This document shows positions 34,295 to 44,380 of a stretch of DNA of 64,000 bases, one piece after another. Below the pieces are notes generated by a model. That model searched no databases, had not been told where the DNA came from, and saw only the letters and a list, made by a program, of their open reading frames with translations. The position numbers and the translations under genes are program-made. The DNA lies in assembly GCA_032207245.1 (NCBI GenBank), contig CM063510.1, forward strand, positions 45,806,015-45,870,014, read 5' to 3'. This DNA comes from Pardosa pseudoannulata (Eukaryota > Arthropoda > Arachnida > Araneae > Lycosidae). Within the stretch, counting starts at the first letter, position 1. Every line of letters starts with the position of its first letter.

Positions 34295-36390
34295 CAACAA
34301 AAGAGAATCGACGCTCGAATGAAGCAACTGAGTAACCTAATTATTAATTGCACGGTATCCGCCGAAAGCAATTCTTGACGAAGTAGACTCGTCAATGTCT
34401 ACAGAGGCACAAGAAATTAATGACGATCCTAACTGATGACGATCAGCTATGATGATGTCAAATGACGATCCTAACTCGTCATTGCATGCCAAAGGCTTAG
34501 TAATACTTATTGAGATGAATCCTGCATGGCAATTGTAAGATAGCTTTCAGCTACGTTAATACTTTTCATTCAGTTACGAGGTCTACTCTCGACCAAATTG
34601 ATGTGAAGATCTCCAATGAATTTATCAGGCTGTTCAATCATTGTCATGTGTAATGGTTATTAATCCTGATCAGGATATAGGAAGACCGGTAACTACCCAA
34701 ACTAACTACGAATTTTATTATAAATCACAGGATGAGGTTCAGAGCATCTCCAACAAAAGAAAAAACTAATTTGACTCTCCAGCCACGCTGCTCTATTCCA
34801 TAGCTTTCGAAATTGACTCTTTATTTCTCCTTAAGTCTGTACATGGCACTGACTTTCTTCACCTCTCTGTTATTAGATGTAAAGGTTGAACTGACCTTCA
34901 CCTTGAGAGAGAAATACGCCAAGCTGGCTGACAAAATCAGTCAGAATGCACAATATCTATGCCTAAATGAAGAAACAATACACTATGGTGATACATGGAT
35001 TTTTCCCAAAAAACAGGAACTGAATGTTAAATTCAAGAATGCATGTTGAATCTTCCAAACCACAAAAAGAATCTGACGTTTGGGCTAGTATGCTAAAAAA
35101 TATTTTGTTAATAGTTAAAACTAACGGCTACCATTATTAAATTTATTTTTTTATGACAGCATTTTACTGATTTTCTATATGTGATTCATATACCACGATC
35201 TGGTCTAATGGAATTGCATGATCAGAAATCTAAATAAGTAGATTTAAAAGAGGCAAGTGTTCCTTATATACCCAGAGAATGTAAATATAAGTTGGCGGTC
35301 TTTGCCGAAAGGGCAACAAATGGGAGATAGGTGCGGAATCAGGAGGAAAAACTTTCTTATAAGGATAATCCAAACTAAGGGGTTTTTATAGTCATAGCTG
35401 ATTTAACGATAAATAATCCATTGGAAGTTACAGTAAAAAAGATCTCGGATATAGAAAACATACTCAAATTAGACAAACTAAGACAGTTTCCCTCCCTCTT
35501 AAATAAACTATGCCGTGTCGCTGTGTTCCTTTTTAAGGATGCAAAACACCTTAAATAAGGCCAAAATCGATATAAATGAAAATCTCCCTTTTTTAGTCCC
35601 TTTATAAACAAATTAAATTTAAAATTCTATTTTTAAGTGAGATCAAAAATATTCAGTCATCTTCAATCCCATTGTGTTTCACCAAAAGATTTTAAAAATG
35701 ACTAATATTCCACGCATGTAGTGATAGTATCATATCACAGGTTTGAGATTGAGAATAGAGAATCTTGCCGCACAGTAAGTGTTTGAAAAGCCTTACATAC
35801 GCTAGTACCATAAATGCAATGAAATATTTTCTGTGTAGTAAAAGGAACTCATTTATAGCTACAGCCTGCGGTGATTTGAGTTTCAGAAGAGTTTTTTTAA
35901 ATTCCTCAAAGCTTGTGTTGATTACGTTAAACTACGATCAAACAGGATAATATTCTTTTAAAGGATTGCTTAACTTTCTACCAAATACTCAAACATTGGA
36001 CGGGATCTCAACGGCAAATGCTTTCATCTCTTCTAGTGCATGGATTCAAAATAAAATAAAGATGATTACGGTGCGAAAATGCGCTAAGATAAAAATAAGT
36101 TGAGTGATAACTGCTAATACTTATTTAAAGTGAGTGGAAAGAAAAACTGAGATAATAAGGATTTCTATTTAACTATTGCACTGAGCAAACCCGAATGTTC
36201 TCTTTTTGATGATGTATGAGTCTTGATAATCGAGTAGGAAAAAATTATGGAATATTTTAAGTTAAAGCTTGAACCTCTTCACTGCATCACATTTAAGGGT
36301 TTTCTCGTGTAAACGTATTATTCTAATTGACTGTCGCGTGATTAGAAGTTTATGATTACTTTTATAAAATATTTAATTGCGGTTTTTATT
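34295..36390. other. AT-rich DNA, no gene seen
   Basis: A 16 bp word AATGACGATCCTAACT recurs at 34419 and 34462. Frames at 34813-35049, 35375-35611 and 35765-35950 show no recognisable domain, and I do not call them. Confidence 0.5.
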
Positions 36391-36522
36391 TTATATGGCT
36401 AAAGTAAACGTGTATTGTTTCTGTTTCAGTTGTCCCTAAATGAATTAATAAACGTTTTATATGGCTTAAGTAAACGTTTATTGTTTCTTTTTCAGTTGTT
36501 CCTAATTGCATTAATAAACGTT
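36391..36522 (+). repeat. 66 bp tandem duplication
   Basis: TTATATGGCT(A/T)AAGTAAACG begins each copy (36391 and 36457) and AATTAATAAACGTTTT or its near match ends each. The copies differ at only a few positions. Confidence 0.9.
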
Positions 36523-36756
36523 TTTGGTATATGAATGTTTTCATACTCTTTCTAAACCGTTCTATGTGCCATTTTGCTTCGGATATTTTAAAAAGACGAC
36601 AAGGGACTTACAAAATGAGAAAATAAGAACAAAAATCTGAAATATTTTTAAACTTAAAAATAAAGCTAGCATACTTTTTATAATAAAAGGAAATTTTTCT
36701 AACTAAATGTTTATATTAGTTCCCTGAAACCTGTTCGTTGTCGTTCATCCTTATTT

Positions 36757-36982
36757 TAACCTTTTGTGCTCCAATATCGAGTCTGACTCGACATTATTTT
36801 TCTTTTGCAGCAAGTACAACATCGAGTCTGGCTGAAAACGGATTTTAAATTTTAAAATTACTGTTCCCACAAACATATTCACTCAAAATTACTTGGATAG
36901 CAGTAAAATGATATAACTCAAACATTAATTTGATTTAGACTACTCCGAATGAAGAAAATTAAACTGAAGCGCAAAGAGTTAA
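36757..36982. mobile_element. TTAA-flanked piggyBac-like MITE, 226 bp
   Basis: TTAA occurs at 36757-36760 and 36979-36982. The left end CCTTTTGTGCTCCA pairs with the reverse complement of the right end, CTCTTTGCGCTTCAG. A GTACAACATCGAGTCTGGC block in mid-element repeats the ATCGAGTCTGACTCGAC block near the left end. No frame. Confidence 0.75.
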
Positions 36983-36984
36983 AA

Positions 36985-37690
36985 TCATATTTTCTAGTTT
37001 GATGTTCTTGAGATCTGATTAATGTTCTCAAAATGTATTAATTGAACTCCTTTGTTTAAACTTTCTTTAATATTTTCAAATATTAACAGCATGTTTATCA
37101 TAAAACTAGATATGCTTGAATAAAATATAAAGTAATTAGTCAGTTACGGAGAGTTTATTATTGTGAAACAATGAAACAATTGCTAAAATATTGTATATTT
37201 TGATGTAATTGTTTTACATAACCTGTATCAAACGTCAGTTAAAAGGAAAACAGTTTTTGTTCTGTATAAGGGATAAACTTAGAGAAAAATAAAGTAATTA
37301 GCTAATATTCAGTGCAGTAACTAGTTGAAATAATATTATTTATATCTCTACGCTTCCCCTTCAAATAATAAATTCACAGAAAAAGAACTTATAAAACAAT
37401 CGTGCACTAAATAGTGAGTTAAAAGAATTTGGCCAAACTTTTAGTAATTTTTAAAATGCAAAAGAAGCAACCACTGTTAAAAAGAATATAGATTAAGGTA
37501 AGCAATGGAAAAGAATAATAATCATTGCACTAATAGATGATTTGTTATGACTGGTTGAACTTGCATCCTATACCAGACACTTTCACCTACTTCACCTTAT
37601 ATAATAAATAGAAGAGACGCGTAATGCATAGTGTTAATAAACACTAAATCAAGATCAAGACTTTTTATCTCGAAAGGTATTATGTTCTCT
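36985..37690. other. AT-rich DNA, no gene seen
   Basis: Nothing recognised. Confidence 0.55.
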
Positions 37691-37924
37691 TATCCGTACG
37701 AATGGTAGGGTGTCTTCGGTATCGCAGTTCGTGAGTTCGAATTTCACTGCTGGCATGGATGTTCGCAGCCATTCAAAAACGACTTTAACACTAGATTTCG
37801 GATGTTGATCGTATACCTATTTTTACTGTAGTGAGACAATTTGACTCTATACAAGAAAATTGAAGTTTTTTGCAAACAAAATAGTTCAAAATTAATTTAA
37901 ATAAAATGTTTATTATCAAAAAAT

Positions 37925-38115
37925 TCACGGAAAACATTTTTTACATATAAAATCTGTTTTTGAAACACATTTTCCGCAAACATTTCTATTGCATTTAGCA
38001 CAATAGTTTCTACATCTGTTTCTTTTGCATGATTGTTGAACTTGACAATTCTTCCGTGCGTCAGTAGCATGAATTTCTGTCGTTGGAATGGAAGTGTTCT
38101 CGACTTCTTCTCTAT
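37925..38115 (-). pseudogene. piggyBac-family transposase, C-terminal cysteine-rich domain
   Basis: The minus strand reads EEVENTSIPTTEIHATDARK, then NCQVQQSCKRNRCRNYCAKC, then NRNVCGKCVSKTDFICKKCF and P before a stop at 37925-37927. The spaced Cys pairs (C-x2-C, C-x2-C, C-x2-C) form a RING/PHD-like zinc-binding module, as is usual at the end of piggyBac transposases. Upstream it dissolves into TATA-rich low-complexity DNA, so only this domain is left. Position inside TTAA-bounded ends supports the family. Confidence 0.75.
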
Positions 38116-38374
38116 ATTTACTATATACTATACTTTATATTCTTTATACTTTATATTTTCGTTATACTATATTTATTACTATATTTATTTATTTTCATAT
38201 ACATTCTATGAGTCGAATTGGCTCACAACCGTGAAAATAGGTATACCACATTTGAAAGTGCGAAATGAAGGGGTCTGCGGGGAAGAGGAATGAAAGTTTA
38301 CATATATTTTATTACTTAAGTAAAAACTAACGTATGTTTTGTGATATACATTGAAGTGAAAAGGGATATTAAAG

Positions 38375-38375
<1 letters not shown>

Positions 38376-38421
<46 letters not shown>
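38376..38421. repeat. (TA)n microsatellite
   Basis: About 46 bp of pure TA directly abutting the TGTCAGG start of the LTR-like repeat. Confidence 0.95.
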
Positions 38422-38425
<4 letters not shown>

Positions 38426-38752
38426 AGGTCTAAAAAGGGGGTAGTTGGAAATTACGTGAGTTAAAAACGATTTTAAAAAGGGAACTCTTTTATAATAATA
38501 AAATAAATGAAAAAGACCCACGCTCGCAAAAGCTTTTGGAATCATCCGGTCAAGCGAAAGCATTTTTGAGCTATTTGATGAGCTTGCAAACAGATAAGTT
38601 TCAGTCAGAGCGTGGACATGGAGTTGTCAACAACACTCTACGCGTGGAAAAGTGAAAATGGCGCAAGTTTTACTTTAAAGATGGTTTAATAAACTTATTA
38701 TTATCAAGAAAACTGTTGTCCATTCGCCTTAACTCTGCACCACGATATGTCA
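38422..38752 (+). mobile_element. LTR-like repeat, TGTCAGGTC family, copy C
   Basis: Closest relative of copy A (1690). It runs from TGTCAGGTCTAAAAAGG to CACGATATGTCA. Shared marks include GAAAAAGACCCACGCTCG, GATGAGCTTGCAAACAG, AAAATGGCGCAAGTTTTAC, TTTAATAAACTTATTATTAT and TTAACTCTGCACC. It is flanked by TATA on both sides. It is nested inside the piggyBac-like element, so it inserted after that element did. Confidence 0.65.
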
Positions 38753-38887
38753 TATATATAGTGTTCAAATTTTTAATAAGTCAAATTGGCTCGGTCCGTA
38801 AATCTAATGTTAACCAGTTGGCCTCTGTCTCAACCCTCGTGTAGCTAAAATATAGACCGTAGCGCTAAAAACCAAACAAAACCAAAC

Positions 38888-40119
38888 TATGTCCTATTGA
38901 AGTTCAGACGTGATAGTGATCACATAAGTAGTAATATCATAGTAATAATCAAGTAGTAATATCATAGTGAATGATACTAAATTACGTACTAATTTAGCAT
39001 TTTAAGAGTAACCTTTGACTTTTTGTATGCAAAATGAAATAACCTCTTTGCATGCAAGAAAATTTCAATGGCCGTTTTGGCTGAACTCCAATCGCCCGAA
39101 TTCGTGAAACTGTTGCAATGTGGAAATTTCTCTTTAGAAAGTTATTTTCTGAATTCCATTCACTACAAAAACATATTTTTTTCAAATGGGCTTCATTTTC
39201 GGTAATTGACGACCCGGGAAATAAACAACACGAGTACCACCTACGCAAGGGCGTTGGTCACATTCCCGAGAAATTTGCATGGAAGAGAGAGATGCATTAA
39301 ATATGTAATGCCTTTTTCCACTTCCATTTATCGCCTCTTGTTCAAAGAATGAGCAAAAAAAGGAACTATATTGTTTAGGTCGACGGTTGGAGTTGCAGGA
39401 AGGCAAAAGAGGTCGAGATAGAATGAATTGCTTTTGATAAATATTTGAAAACCCCGAAAAGTTAGAAAAAAAAAGCTTTCCCGTTCCAGAGCTTTCATAT
39501 GTGGAAATTTACCTTCTATTGATCCTCCTTCATCCGTATGATGGGTAAAAGTGTTTAGAAAACTCATTTATTTGAATAAAAGATTATAAAAACTTTAAAC
39601 TTTAAATTTATTTATACTAAGATATAAAATAAGAAGGAAATACAATTGATATTTAGAAAAGAATAATTTTTCCACCAAAAAATATTTAAGATTGGAAATA
39701 TTTTTTCTTGACGTATGATTTCTGGTAACCCTAACTTCTATTACACTCACATCAGTATGATACATAAAATATATTTAAACAAACTTTTTTAACTACCATA
39801 TTATAGAAACCGAACTCTAAATTTGCTTAGCGAGTAAAAAAAAAATAATACAATTGGTATTTAGAAATAAAAATATTTTCACTTAAAAATATTTATGTTG
39901 GGAAGTTTTTTTCTTATTATACTGTTTGGGAAAAGGGTTTTATAGAAGACCTGGAAAAGTTAATTATACTACAAATATAATGGAAATATACGATGAAAAT
40001 TTAGTCTACCATTAAATCCCCAATGCATAACCCCCCCCGGATACGGATGACTAGGCTTAATAAAAATTAACAATTCGGTACTTTTTAAATTTTGAATTAT
40101 TTTAACGACTTGTAATAAA
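38888..40119. other. Unassigned DNA, partly GC-richer
   Basis: The stretch 39040-39560 is less AT-rich than the rest and gives overlapping short frames on both strands (60-84 codons) with no recognisable domain and no coding-like bias visible by eye. It may be unique sequence. I call no gene. Confidence 0.45.
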
Positions 40120-40481
40120 TCTATATATATATAAATGAATTTGTGTCTGTCTGTACTCGATAGACTCAAAAACTATGCATCCAATCGCCGTGAAAATTTT
40201 GGAAATTCTTAGATATATCCCTGGGAAGGTTTTTGTAAATTTTTTAACTTTCGAAATCCATTCCTTCTCTCTTTTTCTATCATTTCATGTCATTATTCCA
40301 AGCATTATTTTCCCCGATTAAACGTAAACGATTAATTTTTTAATTTATCGCATCATAACTAAGTGAAAGAAGCAATATTTCTAGCAATATGACGGCAATA
40401 GTGTTTCTAGTAATAGTGGTTCTAAATCTTTCATCTAAATATTTTAAAACCCAGAACGAAGGCTGAGTGCGAAGCAGCTAG
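40120..40481 (+). mobile_element. Short non-autonomous Helitron with both ends
   Basis: It begins TC (40120-40121) after an A, in the motif TCTATATATATATAAATGAA and TTTGTGTCTGTCTGT typical of arthropod Helitron 5' ends. It ends with CAGAACGAAGGCTGAGTGCG (imperfect stem), then AAGCAG and CTAG (40478-40481) followed by T. This is the A|TC...CTAG|T insertion rule. At 362 bp with no frame it would depend on Rep-helicase from elsewhere. A relative lies at 62629. Confidence 0.75.
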
Positions 40482-41129
40482 TTTATTTATAAATGATAGC
40501 TATTTTTTACTATCTGATTAAAATATCAATCACATAGTTTAAACAAATTTTATAAACAAATTTAAGAAATCATCATAGCATTAATTCTGTAAAATTAACA
40601 GCAGAAATGTAACGAAAACGGAGAAAAAATTATCGTCCTGGATTTCTGGAAGTGTTGTTTCAACTGTATAACACATTGACTTCCAGTAACTAGATTTATA
40701 TTGATTGATAATGCCTTCTCATGGATGTAAAAGGAATCCAAATGCCAAACCAAGGTTATAATTTTTATAAAAAATAAAACATGAATTTCCAAACTTAGAT
40801 CATTTATATTTAGTTTCTAATCAACACACCATGCCAATACCAGCAAAAATGCCTTGCATACAATACCAAATGAACTAAAGAATAAATAATCGGAGATTTT
40901 TCTTCGGGGGGAGAGGGGGGAGCGCTTAATTGGTTACTGAGATATGACCCCACATTAGGCGACAGCGCGTGATAGGCATTTTGGTGATTACACCACGTCA
41001 CTCCCTGACTGGTAATTGGCAGACAATACGTTACAAAGCATTGTTACAACTCTACATCGATGTCTGTCGATAATTGTACATCATTATATTGAGTATTTTA
41101 GTGATATGTAGTGAAGGTTGCGGTTAATT
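40482..41129. other. Unassigned AT-rich DNA
   Basis: A purine run GGGGGGAGAGGGGGGAGC occurs near 40904. Nothing else recognised. Confidence 0.5.
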
Positions 41130-41690
41130 CCCAGTGAACGGTACGATCCTTGTCCGCTATCTTGTTTTTGGCGACTATTGGCGAAACACGACTCCGCGAA
41201 GCACACGCCAAGTACCTAAGCCTAACACGCAGCGGGACAAAAAAGCCATTATACTTAAAATTTTAAAAAACAAATACTAATTAAGAAATTTAAATACTAT
41301 AAAATTAGAACAAATAAAATTTTTGAAATAAATACGATTGAAGAGAATGCAGAACTTAACCACTCCACTGGTGAAAAACAGATTGAAATGTAGCAAGCTG
41401 CAAAACCGTTAAATTAACGGCAAAAAGTGTTGAAATTCAAACTTACCTCCTACAACTTTTAATATAATTGGATCAAACAAGAATTAGATCATCATGACAT
41501 CACATCATTTATTGCGCAAGTTACTCCAAAGAGGATCCGATAACGCACACAAACCAAAGGAGAGAACGAGGTTACCATCTTTTAACGGGAGAGAAAGGGT
41601 GAAGTTGACAAGGAGAAAGTAAGTATCGCCCGAGAAATGGCGCCAAAAATACGCCAAAAAAATCGCCAAAATAGCGTACCGTACACTGGG
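41130..41690. mobile_element. TIR element with CCCAGTG ends
   Basis: CCCAGTGAACGGTACG at 41130 is mirrored by CGTACCGTACACTGGG ending at 41690. Inside both ends lie repeated TTGGCGA/TTTTTGGCG words in mirrored orientation. It is 561 bp and has no coding capacity. Superfamily not assigned. A SINE-A copy follows 27 bp downstream. Confidence 0.65.
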
Positions 41691-41717
41691 ATACAGCCGA
41701 AGGGTGCTATCAAATAA

Positions 41718-41863
41718 GGTTTGGTATGGTGCACTAGGGTCTATTGTTTTGCTCACAAGGGCCGATTCCGAACGGCTACGAAAAACCATGTCAGCAGCAG
41801 AATTCGAACCCGCGAGCACCGGTACCGAAGAGCAGAATTCGGCAACTTGTTCATCGTTCAGCT
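41718..41863 (-). mobile_element. SINE-A, diverged copy
   Basis: Minus orientation: GGTTTGGTATGGTGCACTAG, GCCGATTCCGAACGGCTACG, AATTCGAACCCGCGAGCACC, GGTACCGAAG and CATCGTTCAGC. A short deletion removes the region around GGGCTAATGAGACC. Frames on both strands across it are incidental. Confidence 0.8.
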
Positions 41864-41916
41864 GCTATCAGAAAAGGAAGTACATTAATAGGTATCATAA
41901 CAGTCGTAAATACAAA

Positions 41917-42116
41917 GTTTTAACAATCGACTGCTAATCGTTGAATTATATGAGATACATACGTCACTATGAAACAACTCAAAATGCATTCAGAGTTGGT
42001 AAAAATAGATATTTAAGTTTCAACAATCGACGGCTAATCGTTGAACTATATGAGATACATACGTCACTATGAAACAACTCAAAATGCATTCAGAGTTGGT
42101 AAAAATAGATATTTAA
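41917..42116 (+). repeat. 100 bp tandem duplication
   Basis: Two almost identical units (AACAATCGAC(T/G)GCTAATCG at 41922 and 42022 to AAAAATAGATATTTAA at 42001 and 42101). I count only a few differences, so the duplication is young. Confidence 0.95.
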
Positions 42117-42119
42117 AGC

Positions 42120-43089
42120 TTCAAAGTTAAACTCTCCTTTATTACGCATAGATGTAACACTTAAACAAGCCAAAATGAATATTTCCATGGAAATCTGAAG
42201 ATCTGAAGAAAGTTTTCTCGCAGTATTTCTTTAACTTCGAGCAAAATAGAATACAAAATAAACTGGACATTACATCACTTGACTTTATTTTAAAATTCAT
42301 TCTTAAAACATCTCCATTAATATCTCCAACTAACTCACTAAATAATAATTCCACAGTTCTCCATTCCATCATTGATCTAAAATTATTTTAGTTTAATATT
42401 AATATTATAACAAAGCCGAGATTGTTTCCTACAAATCTGAATTATCTTACGAACCCTTTCTAAAGTTTTTCCACGACAACATGAAAACAATATATCCCTA
42501 AACACCTATCACTCAAATCCAGTCTATCAATTAATTTCCAAAGCAATCTGCATGGATAACTAAATAATAGTTGCAAGCTATAAACTCGAAATCTATGCAA
42601 TAATAAGTAATACGCTTCGTGCCTTTATTTTCCAAATCACTAGAGAGCTTTAAATTTACTCTAACGTTAATAATAATTGGAGCTATATTCTGCAAACGAG
42701 AAGTACGGCCGATAGATTGAATTCCGAATTCCCAAACGATCACTCAATGGATTAATATTTTTTTGAAAACGAATGGTTTAACAATCCGGATAAAGCATTG
42801 ATTGTCCGTTGAGAGAGGGAATTGTCTAATTACAAATCACTAAGCCATCTGGATGCCCTATCTGGATCTTTATTACTAGTTGAAAAACCTATAAAATATT
42901 GGTTAAAATATTTACAAAATAACCAAAACTTAAGTAATAAACTAAAACTTACTTGTTTGGTGTCTTTTATTTTAATGTAATATATATTTATTACTATGGT
43001 AAATTGGATATAAAATTAAAAATAATTTTAAACCTTTCCAATATTAAAAAATCATCTCACATATGTGTGTATATATATGTATATATACG
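42120..43089. other. Unassigned AT-rich DNA
   Basis: Nothing recognised. Confidence 0.5.
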
Positions 43090-43111
43090 TATATATCTAT
43101 GTATATCTATG

Positions 43112-43168
<57 letters not shown>

Positions 43169-43185
43169 GTGTGTGTGTGTGGGGG
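43060..43185. repeat. TA/TATG then (TG)n microsatellite
   Basis: Mixed TA/TG units pass into a TG run that leads directly into the TGTAAAC start of the LTR at 43186. Confidence 0.95.
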
Positions 43186-43724
43186 TGTAAACATTATTTC
43201 CTCTGGTAACAATAATTATGTAGACAGTATTACTTTTACTTGCCCGGGCTACTGGGCAAGGAGAAGCCTAGTCAGTTAGCAGCAATAAAGATGCATTTGG
43301 GCCATGGAAAGAGACCGATACAAGTCAAATTAAAACTTTATTTTGGAGCTGTTAAAACGGACATCTTCACTAGTCAACGACAGACAAAATAAAGCTACAC
43401 AAAAATCACTCTGCTCGAACAGAAGTGCACCTGATAGCGAAGACAGAAAGAATTTTCCCTAGGTAGAAGAAACAGCGAATTAAGTGTTAAGATCAGGAAA
43501 AAACGCTGAGCCATTTGCCGGTGACAGCTGGAAAACGTGTTGAATAGACAGAAAATATACACCTATAGGACAGAAAGCTTTGGGAAATGTATCGAAAGAA
43601 TTTTAAGTCGAAGACACTCCTTTGATTAAGACATTTAGAGGCTGGGAAAAGATTTTAAGGAATTAGAATGGGAGAGAGGAGGTTTTTAAGAAAATATTAA
43701 AGCTAAATAACTTTGATATATTAC
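43186..43724 (-). mobile_element. Solo LTR, family G, copy 1
   Basis: On the minus strand it starts TGTAATATATCAAAGTTATT and ends ATGTTTACA. It aligns with 51681-52170 through GGGAGAGAGGAGGTTTTTAAG, CACTCCTTTGATTAA, GAAAGCTTTGGGAA, CCATTTGCCGG(T/C)GACAGC, AAAGAATTTTCCC and a hairpin near CTTGCCCGGGCTACTGGGCAAG. The polyadenylation-like signal AATAAAGTTT lies late in the minus orientation (near 43341). TG tract on one side, TATATG on the other. Confidence 0.7.
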
Positions 43725-44205
43725 ATATATGTGTGTATATATATGTATAATAGATACATGAGTGTGTCCATCCTGTTGATCAACCAATAGGAAAGTAGAT
43801 GGATGGATGGATGAATGGACGAACAGACAGATTGTGTGTATGTTCATCCTATCAAAAGATATGACAATATGACATGTATCAACGTTGCCTGTCCATATCT
43901 AATGGTAATACATGAGGGTTACTTTTATATTTTACGTCGTGCAAAATGTGCTAGTTTAATTTGCAGTTCAGCCAAAAGTAATTAATCGGAAGATAAAATT
44001 GAGCAATGTGATTTTATACATGTCTTACAGTCAGATTTTTAAAATTTTGAAAATAATAAATATGCTGATGAGGATAGATCGAAAGTTAAGCCAAACAAAC
44101 TGCTTAAATGAAATTTGAATAGATATACTAAGTTTTTCGTAAAGATCGTCGAATTTCGATCCCTTAATCTGGAAAAGCTTTTATATCTTCTTGGTACTCT
44201 GTTAG
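43725..44205. other. Microsatellite scraps and AT-rich DNA
   Basis: TATG and GGAT units (GGATGGATGGATGAATGG near 43801) lead into unassigned sequence. Confidence 0.5.
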
Positions 44206-44380
44206 GGCTGAACGATAACCGAACGTGTAAGGCACTGATCTTCGATACAAGAGTTTGTTTGTTCGAATCCTACTGCTTGCATGGATGTTCGTAGCTCTTA
44301 GGAATCGGCTTTAAACAGTAATTCTTGGTCCATTAGCCCTCGTGTAGCAAAATAATTTACCTCAGCACTCCAAACCAATA
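44206..44380 (+). mobile_element. SINE-A, diverged full-length copy
   Basis: GGCTGAACGATAACCG through TTGTTCGAATCC, TGCATGGATGTTCGTAGC, AATCGGCTTTAAACAG and TTAGCCCTCGTGTAGC to CTCAGCACTCCAAACC. Moderately diverged. No clear duplication. Confidence 0.85.

Larger units (their letters stand above)
37785..38813 (-). mobile_element. piggyBac-like element inserted in a SINE
   Basis: TTAA at 37785-37788 and at 38810-38813 are the duplicated target. The inner ends are inverted: CACTAGATTTCGGA on the left, and the reverse complement of the right end reads CATTAGATTTACGGA. A transposase C-terminus survives on the minus strand at 37925-38115. The right half is occupied by a (TA)n tract and an LTR-like repeat (38422-38752). 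The transposase core is missing, so the element is dead. Confidence 0.8.
37700..38887 (+). mobile_element. SINE-A split in two by a TTAA element
   Basis: The 5' half at 37700-37788 keeps CTTCGGTATCGCAGTTCGTG, the B box, CTGGCATGGATGTTCGCAG and ACGACTTTAA. The 3' half resumes at 38810 with TTAACCAGTTGGCCTC, then AACCCTCGTGTAGC, ATAGACCGTAGCGC and a CCAAACAAAACC end. The break falls exactly at the TTAA inside the family's GGCTTTAAGC motif. Without the insert the two halves make one ordinary, diverged SINE-A. Confidence 0.85.

Noticed and set aside
34813..35049. 78-codon frame with a Leu-rich start
   Set aside because: No recognised domain, no splice-linked partner and no homologous copy in the window.
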